Assembly: GCA_028285025.1 (NCBI GenBank)
Contig: JANQQH010000545.1
Location: 1-10,236, forward strand
Length of the DNA: 10,236 nt
Source: Hyphomicrobiaceae bacterium
GTDB taxonomy: Bacteria; Pseudomonadota; Alphaproteobacteria; Rhizobiales; HXMU1428-3
Direction of reading: 5' to 3'
Each line of letters opens with the position of its first letter. Position 1 is the first letter of the stretch. The notes beneath the pieces are model-generated. The model had not been told where the DNA came from. It saw only the letters and a program-made list of their open reading frames with translations, and ran no database searches. Shown in pieces: positions 6,019 through 10,236 of this stretch. The translations under genes and the position numbers were made by a program.

Positions 6019-6074
6019 ATTGGCTTTACTCTGATCAGGACAATGGGCTATGTAAGGGGCTTGTTTCAGCCAAT
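6019..6074 (+). repeat. 7-bp inverted repeat bracketing 42 bases just before ilvD
   Basis: ATTGGCT (6019-6025) and AGCCAAT (6068-6074) are exact reverse complements, and the intervening sequence contains the palindrome CTGATCAG (6031-6038). The right arm ends 25 bases before the ilvD ATG. No T-run follows, so it is not an attenuator of the classical type. It could shape the leader RNA. A 7-bp match over this distance could be chance. Confidence 0.3.
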
Positions 6075-6099
6075 TAAAGAAAAAGTTTGAGAATAAATT

Positions 6100-7824
6100 A
6101 TGGATGCAAATTCCTTTGATAAATCTAAATTGCCAAGCCGTCATGTAACTGAAGGGCCAGACAGGGCGCCGCATCGGTCTTACTATTATGCCATGGGGCT
6201 CAAAGAAGAAGAAATTCACCGCCCCTTTGTTGGCGTTGTCTCTTGTTGGAATGAGGCGGCCCCTTGTAACATTGCCCTGATGCGCCAGGCCCAGGCCGCC
6301 AAAGCCGGGGTGAAAGACGGGCTTGGCACCCCGCGCGAATTTTGCACCATTACCGTTACTGATGGCATCGCCATGGGCCATCAGGGCATGAAGTCATCTC
6401 TTGTTTCCCGCGAAGTCATTGCAGATTCAATTGAACTTACCATGCGCGGCCATTGTTATGATGCTATGGTTGGTTTGGCAGGCTGCGATAAATCTTTGCC
6501 CGGCATGATGATGGCCATGGTGCGCTTAAATGTGCCCAGTGTGTTTATGTATGGCGGCTCCATTTTGCCTGGTAAATTCAAAGGCAAAGATGTCACCGTT
6601 GTTGATGTGTTTGAAGGTGTTGGTCAGCATTCAGCCGGTAAAATGTCTGACGATGATTTGCATGAGCTAGAATGTGTTGCCTGTCCAAGTGCAGGCTCTT
6701 GTGGGGGCCAGTTTACCGCCAACACCATGGCTTGTGTGTCAGAGGCCATTGGCCTTGCCTTGCCAAGTTCATCTGGTGCCCCGGCCCCATATGAAAGCCG
6801 CGATGAATATGCCGCTGCCAGTGGCCGCCAGGTGATGGAACTGATAGCCAAAGGCATTCGCCCGCGCGATCTTGTCACCCGCAAATCTTTGGAAAATGCA
6901 GCCACGGTTGTGGCCGCCTCTGGCGGTTCGACCAATGCAGCCCTGCACTTGCCAGCCATTGCCCATGAAGCTGGCATTGATTTTGATTTATTTGAAGTGG
7001 CCGAGATCTTCAAAAAAACGCCTTATATTGCTGATTTAAAACCAGGTGGCAAATATGTTGCCAAGGATATGTATGATGTCGGCGGGGTGCCAATGTTGTT
7101 GAAAACGCTGCATGATGGCGGCTATTTGCACGGTGATTGCCTCACAGTAACAGGCAAAAGCTTAGAAGAGAATCTTGAAGGCGTCACTTTTGATGACAAT
7201 CAAGATGTGATTTATCCGGTTTCCAACCCGATCACGCCGACAGGCGGCGTTGTCGGCCTGAAAGGCTCCTTGGCACCAGATGGGGCAATCGTGAAGGTTG
7301 CCGGCCTGCACGTATTGAAATTTGAAGGCCCTGCCCGGGTGTTTAACAGCGAGGAAGAGGCCTTCCAAGCTGTTGAGAATAAAAATTACAAAGAAGGTGA
7401 TGTCATCATCATTCGCTATGAAGGGCCCAAAGGCGGCCCCGGCATGCGCGAAATGCTTTCAACAACTGCCGCCCTATATGGCCAAGGCATGGGTGACAAA
7501 GTTGCCTTGATCACCGATGGCCGCTTTTCTGGCGGCACGCGTGGCTTTTGTATCGGCCATGTAGGGCCAGAAGCCGCCGAAGCCGGGCCAATTGGCCTGC
7601 TGGAAGATGGTGATATCATCACCATTGACGCAGTATCTGGCACGCTTGATGTGAAATTGTCGCCAGAAGAGCTGGAAGAACGCCGCGCCAAATGGCAACC
7701 GCGTGAGACCGATTATCAAAGCGGCACATTATGGAAATACGCCCAACAGGTTGGGCCCGCGCTCAAAGGCGCTGTGACACACCCAGGAGGTGGCAAAGAA
7801 GTTGTTTGTTACGCAGACATATAA
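6100..7824 (+). CDS. ilvD: Dihydroxy-acid dehydratase
   Basis: Converts 2,3-dihydroxy-isovalerate and 2,3-dihydroxy-3-methylvalerate to the keto acids that precede valine/leucine and isoleucine, using an Fe-S cluster and Mg in the cytoplasm. The protein has 574 residues, shorter than the 616-residue E. coli enzyme and like the plant/mycobacterial [2Fe-2S] group. Likely cluster ligands are Cys56 (NEAAPCN), Cys129 (AGCDKS) and Cys201 ([12 protein letters not shown]). Lys130 corresponds to the carbamylated Mg-binding lysine and Ser477 ([11 protein letters not shown]) to the catalytic base. Other family signatures are [20 protein letters not shown] (273-292) and [11 protein letters not shown]. 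The ATG at 6100 gives the expected N-terminus, though only a weak GAGA precedes it. The final codons overlap the reading frame of the next gene, which suggests cotranscription. The leader upstream is long and dyad-rich. Confidence 0.97.
   Translation: MDANSFDKSKLPSRHVTEGPDRAPHRSYYYAMGLKEEEIHRPFVGVVSCWNEAAPCNIALMRQAQAAKAGVKDGLGTPREFCTITVTDGIAMGHQGMKSSLVSREVIADSIELTMRGHCYDAMVGLAGCDKSLPGMMMAMVRLNVPSVFMYGGSILPGKFKGKDVTVVDVFEGVGQHSAGKMSDDDLHELECVACPSAGSCGGQFTANTMACVSEAIGLALPSSSGAPAPYESRDEYAAASGRQVMELIAKGIRPRDLVTRKSLENAATVVAASGGSTNAALHLPAIAHEAGIDFDLFEVAEIFKKTPYIADLKPGGKYVAKDMYDVGGVPMLLKTLHDGGYLHGDCLTVTGKSLEENLEGVTFDDNQDVIYPVSNPITPTGGVVGLKGSLAPDGAIVKVAGLHVLKFEGPARVFNSEEEAFQAVENKNYKEGDVIIIRYEGPKGGPGMREMLSTTAALYGQGMGDKVALITDGRFSGGTRGFCIGHVGPEAAEAGPIGLLEDGDIITIDAVSGTLDVKLSPEELEERRAKWQPRETDYQSGTLWKYAQQVGPALKGAVTHPGGGKEVVCYADI
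7785..7790 (+). promoter_or_regulatory. AGGAGG inside the ilvD 3' end, likely ribosome binding site for the next gene
   Basis: A full AGGAGG lies in the last ilvD codons, 11 bases before TTG 7802. It touches the alternative GTG at 7790, so it favours TTG 7802 as start of the ExoR-like gene even though the longer frame is open. It supports coupled translation of the two genes. It also encodes the Pro-Gly-Gly of IlvD, so coincidence is possible. Confidence 0.45.
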
Positions 7825-9061
7825 GCTAGTCAGACGTTTTATCCAACGTTTGCATGTTGTTCAAAGTGCCAGAAAGGCACTTTGGGCGGCACGTTTTGTC
7901 ATGGCATGCGCTTTCATTGTGTTGTTAAATCAGAGCACATCTGTCGCCCAAGATCATAACCATTCATTTGATCCTGCTGACCATGACGTGATTGAACGCT
8001 CTAAACTGCCTGATCTACAAGTTGATGACGTCCCTCCCATTCAAGAGGAGGGGCATAAAGGAAAAATTGACTCAAATGGTTTGGCGGTTAGCTCCAAAGC
8101 AATCCCTCCAAAAGCACCGATTGCCTCTTCTTTGCAGCGGGCGTTGAAAGCTTACAAGGAAAAGCGAATTGTTGAGGCCATATCAGGTTTTGAACAAGCA
8201 GCTGAAAACAATTCCTTTATTGCCCGATTTTTGCTGGCTTATATTTACCAAACAGGCAAAGGCGGCGTTGTAAACCATCGCCGTGCCTATGACTATTACC
8301 GTCAAATCACCGTTGAATTTGCCGATGCTGATATTCAATCAACCCGCAAAGTCCCTTATGTGGCTCATGCCTTTGTGCAATTGGCCCGTTATATGGAAGC
8401 CGGCGTTAAAGAACTGGATATTAAAGCTGACCCAAGATTGGCCCGTATTCTTTTTGAAAAGGCAGCTTATTATGGCGATGTGGAAGGTCAATATCAGTTG
8501 GGTCGTTTTTTAATTGAAACCGGGCGCGGACGGAACGTAAAATTAGGCCAACGTTGGCTCACCCGGGCAGCGATGAAAAACAATGCTAAGGCGCAAGCCT
8601 ATTTAGGCGCTCTTTATTGGCAAGGTGACCTAGTCCCGCGCAAACAAGCTCTAGCTTTGGCCTGGATTGAATTTGCCCGTCGCAACGCCACTGGTTCTGT
8701 AAAACGCCAAGTTGAGCGCCTGTTTGAGGCTGTACGTTATGATATGTCGCTCAAACAGCACAAACGGGCCAAGCGTTATATTGCCCGGCTGAAAACAAAA
8801 TATAATGTTTTATGGCGCGAAGAACCTATGCGCGAGCAAGAACGCGAACAAAAGTTATTGGACGGCATTATTCTGGCAGAACCCCCTCAAGGTTTGGATC
8901 AAGAACAGCTAGAAGCAAAAGGCCCGGCCAATAATTATCCCGATGTTGGAACGCATAGAGATGAAGCACAAATAGAGCGCTATGGTCATGGCGACTACGA
9001 CCGCGCCCCCTCAAGCTTTGGCTTTCAACTGTTCGACTATGGCGGTGCCGCAGGCCAGTAA
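7790..9061 (+). CDS. Secreted Sel1-repeat (TPR-like) protein, ExoR-like
   Basis: 423 residues from the longest start. A signal-peptide-like segment (about 28-54: basic RKALWAARF, hydrophobic MACAFIVLL, then SVA before QD) predicts export to the periplasm. A low-complexity acidic and proline-rich linker leads to Sel1-type helical repeats at about 113-300: [76 protein letters not shown] and [14 protein letters not shown]. This order, including the linker [18 protein letters not shown] between repeats, resembles rhizobial ExoR (about 268 aa), the periplasmic inhibitor of the ExoS/ChvI sensor system. Here there is an extra basic/Gln-Glu-rich C-terminal region (300-423). The start is uncertain: GTG 7790 overlaps AGGAGG (7785-7790), TTG 7802 lies 11 bases after that site, and ATG 7901 would remove the basic part of the signal peptide. 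Overlap with the ilvD end suggests translational coupling. ExoR kinship is inferred by recall. Confidence 0.85.
   Translation: MAKKLFVTQTYKLVRRFIQRLHVVQSARKALWAARFVMACAFIVLLNQSTSVAQDHNHSFDPADHDVIERSKLPDLQVDDVPPIQEEGHKGKIDSNGLAVSSKAIPPKAPIASSLQRALKAYKEKRIVEAISGFEQAAENNSFIARFLLAYIYQTGKGGVVNHRRAYDYYRQITVEFADADIQSTRKVPYVAHAFVQLARYMEAGVKELDIKADPRLARILFEKAAYYGDVEGQYQLGRFLIETGRGRNVKLGQRWLTRAAMKNNAKAQAYLGALYWQGDLVPRKQALALAWIEFARRNATGSVKRQVERLFEAVRYDMSLKQHKRAKRYIARLKTKYNVLWREEPMREQEREQKLLDGIILAEPPQGLDQEQLEAKGPANNYPDVGTHRDEAQIERYGHGDYDRAPSSFGFQLFDYGGAAGQ
7862..7884 (+). repeat. Perfect 9-bp hairpin just after ilvD
   Basis: CAAAGTGCC (7862-7870), loop AGAAA, GGCACTTTG (7876-7884). G-T and G-C pairs can lengthen the stem by up to four pairs. 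It lies 37 bases after the ilvD stop and 16 bases before ATG 7901. No T-run follows at once. It may be an RNA processing or attenuating element between ilvD and the ExoR-like gene, or it may regulate initiation at ATG 7901. Confidence 0.5.
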
Positions 9062-9102
9062 GGGGCTGTTTTGCCATCAACCCCAATTAAGGTTGCTAAG
9101 AC
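9062..9102. other. Short convergent gap between the ExoR-like gene and bioA
   Basis: Only weak pairing is seen here (CAACC 9078-9082 with GGTTG 9091-9095, five pairs) and no T-run follows on either strand. I see no convincing terminator, so convergent read-through is possible. Confidence 0.4.
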
Positions 9103-10236
9103 TTATAAAATTTCCAGCCCGAGCAACAACCCATCATAAGCGCTTGATAATTGCTGATCGCTAATACAATAGGGCGGCATTAAATAGACCGTGTTGCCCA
9201 AGGGCCGAATGTTGAAACCTTTAGCCAAATAATGATCTCTTAAACGAACACTGGCCTCAGATTTATAAGCCCCGGTTTGCCCGGCCAAATCAAAAGCAAG
9301 CAAAGACCCGCAAATACGCGGTTTTTCCACTTTGTCATGACGGGCAAGGCTGGCCACGAATTTTTCATGGTTGCTTTTAATGCGCGCGATTTTTTCAAGC
9401 GTTTTGTCTTCCTCAAAAAGTTCCAACGACCGAACGGCAACAGCCGCCGCCAGAGGGTTCGCCGTAAAAGAATGGCCATGGGCCAGCGCTTTAGAAAAAT
9501 CGTCTCCCAAAAAAGCATCAAAAATATCATCCTTTGCCACGGTGACAGACAAAGGCAACATGCCCGCTGTAAGCCCTTTTGACAAACAGATTAAATCGGG
9601 TTGCACATCGCATTGTTGATGGGCAAACAAAGATCCTGTGCGCCCAAACCCTGCGGCAACTTCATCAAATATCACCAAGATCCCAGCGTTGCGGGCAAGC
9701 TCAACCACTTGCTGGATAAAGACAGGGCGACAAAACCGCATGCCGCCAGCCCCTTGGAACAGCGGTTCAATGATAATGGCAGCGGTTTGATCACCATATT
9801 GATCAATTGTGTTGGCAAGGGTTTCTAGTGCTTTGGCTTCGGTTTGTTCAACTTCATTGTCACCAATAAAGGTGGGCGCAAAAGGCACGGCATGCACTTG
9901 GCACAACAGGTCTTCATAAAGATTAAAAAAGCCAGAGCCCTTACCAACAGCCATGGCCCCAAATGTATCGCCATGATAGGCCCCCTCAAAGGCTATAAAG
10001 TGAGAGCGGTTTTTCCCCTCTTTCTTGTTGCGCCAATATTGAAAGGCAATTTTTAAAGCCACCTCAACAGAGGTCGAACCATTGTCAGAAAAAAACACTT
10101 TTGATAAAGGCGCCCCTAACTGCTCGGTCAGATTTGTTGCCAAACGAACCGCAGGCTCATGGGTAAAGCCGGAAAACATCACATGGCAAAGCTCAGCCCC
10201 TTGTTTGGCAAGCGTTTCCACCAACGCTGGATGGCT
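9103..10236 (-). CDS. bioA: Adenosylmethionine-8-amino-7-oxononanoate aminotransferase, 3' part (5' end outside window)
   Basis: PLP-dependent class III aminotransferase that makes 7,8-diaminopelargonate from 7-keto-8-aminopelargonate with SAM as amino donor, in the biotin pathway. The frame is open to the right edge (SHPA precedes the first listed codons), so the TTG at 10224-10222 is not the true start and some 50 N-terminal residues are missing. Visible landmarks, numbered from that TTG: CHVMFSGFTHEPA (13-25), FFSDNGSTSVEVALKIA (44-60), EGAYHGDT (80-87), the PLP-ring Asp187 in IFDEVAAGFGRTG, the Schiff-base Lys216 in CLSKGLTAGMLPLS (bases 9579-9577), HGHSFTANPLA (249-259), and the BioA signature RPLGNTVYLMPPYCIS (340-355) with the substrate-carboxylate Arg340. 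It is convergent with the ExoR-like gene across 41 bases. Other bio genes may lie upstream, outside the window. Confidence 0.96.
   Translation of the reverse strand, partial: SHPALVETLAKQGAELCHVMFSGFTHEPAVRLATNLTEQLGAPLSKVFFSDNGSTSVEVALKIAFQYWRNKKEGKNRSHFIAFEGAYHGDTFGAMAVGKGSGFFNLYEDLLCQVHAVPFAPTFIGDNEVEQTEAKALETLANTIDQYGDQTAAIIIEPLFQGAGGMRFCRPVFIQQVVELARNAGILVIFDEVAAGFGRTGSLFAHQQCDVQPDLICLSKGLTAGMLPLSVTVAKDDIFDAFLGDDFSKALAHGHSFTANPLAAAVAVRSLELFEEDKTLEKIARIKSNHEKFVASLARHDKVEKPRICGSLLAFDLAGQTGAYKSEASVRLRDHYLAKGFNIRPLGNTVYLMPPYCISDQQLSSAYDGLLLGLEIL

Larger units (their letters stand above)
5487..6099. other. Long divergent spacer between yjgN and ilvD, rich in dyads
   Basis: The 5' regions of two divergent genes share about 610 bp. 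It contains a 6-bp stem (5526-5531/5543-5548) in the presumed yjgN leader, an 11-bp inverted repeat (5590-5620), a 6-bp dyad TCAATA/TATTGA (5670-5686), a 12-bp palindrome (5702-5713), a 6-bp dyad TGAAAT/ATTTCA (5755-5771), a 6-bp dyad GTGACT/AGTCAC (5782-5797), a possible 52-codon ORF (5851-6009) and a 7-bp inverted repeat flanking 42 bases (6019-6074). No tRNA or recognisable riboswitch was seen. Confidence 0.6.

Noticed and set aside
5851-6099. Classical transcription attenuator for ilvD
   Set aside because: The hydrophobic ORF is suggestive, but no hairpin followed by a T-run and no competing antiterminator stem could be found before the ilvD ATG.
5965-6381. Minus-strand frame of 138 codons over the ilvD start
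   Set aside because: Mostly antisense to the clearly coding 5' end of ilvD, with no ribosome binding site or family features.
1-10236. CRISPR array, insertion sequence, toxin-antitoxin, defence system or tRNA gene
   Set aside because: No regularly spaced repeats, transposase or integrase motifs, toxin-antitoxin pair, nuclease or helicase signatures or tRNA-like T-arm were found on either strand.

Overview
The window looks like ordinary chromosomal housekeeping DNA from an alphaproteobacterium. The Hyphomicrobiales (rhizobia-like) or a related marine lineage fits best. I infer this from three things: the wording of the ValRS and BioA proteins, a short three-cysteine dihydroxyacid dehydratase, and a periplasmic Sel1-repeat protein whose layout resembles rhizobial ExoR. 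Base composition looks moderate, with AT-rich spacers. No mobile element, phage gene, CRISPR array, rRNA or tRNA gene was seen.

Layout from left to right: (1) the 3' part of valS (+), cut by the left edge. (2) An AT-rich spacer of about 290 bp with three consecutive dyads, leading into a DUF1097/YcdZ-like membrane protein (+) whose start is set by a good Shine-Dalgarno. (3) A hairpin with T-tracts on both sides, probably a bidirectional terminator, between that gene and the convergent M48 metallopeptidase. (4) A minus-strand pair, yjgN/DUF898 followed by the M48 peptidase, separated by a strong hairpin terminator and a possible internal promoter. (5) A spacer of about 625 bp rich in inverted repeats, with a candidate promoter and a possible 52-codon membrane microprotein, ahead of ilvD. 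(6) ilvD (+), overlapping by a few codons a secreted Sel1-repeat, ExoR-like gene. (7) The 3' part of bioA (-), convergent with the ExoR-like gene and cut by the right edge.

The metabolic genes are independent: valyl-tRNA charging, branched-chain amino acid synthesis (IlvD) and biotin synthesis (BioA). The less understood material is the membrane and envelope set: the YjgN-M48 pair, the DUF1097 protein and the ExoR-like protein co-oriented with ilvD. I see no convincing new multi-gene system. The best leads are the YjgN-M48 pair with its four-fold internal motif in YjgN, the ilvD/ExoR-like overlap with an embedded perfect hairpin, and the dyad-rich ilvD leader with its small ORF.
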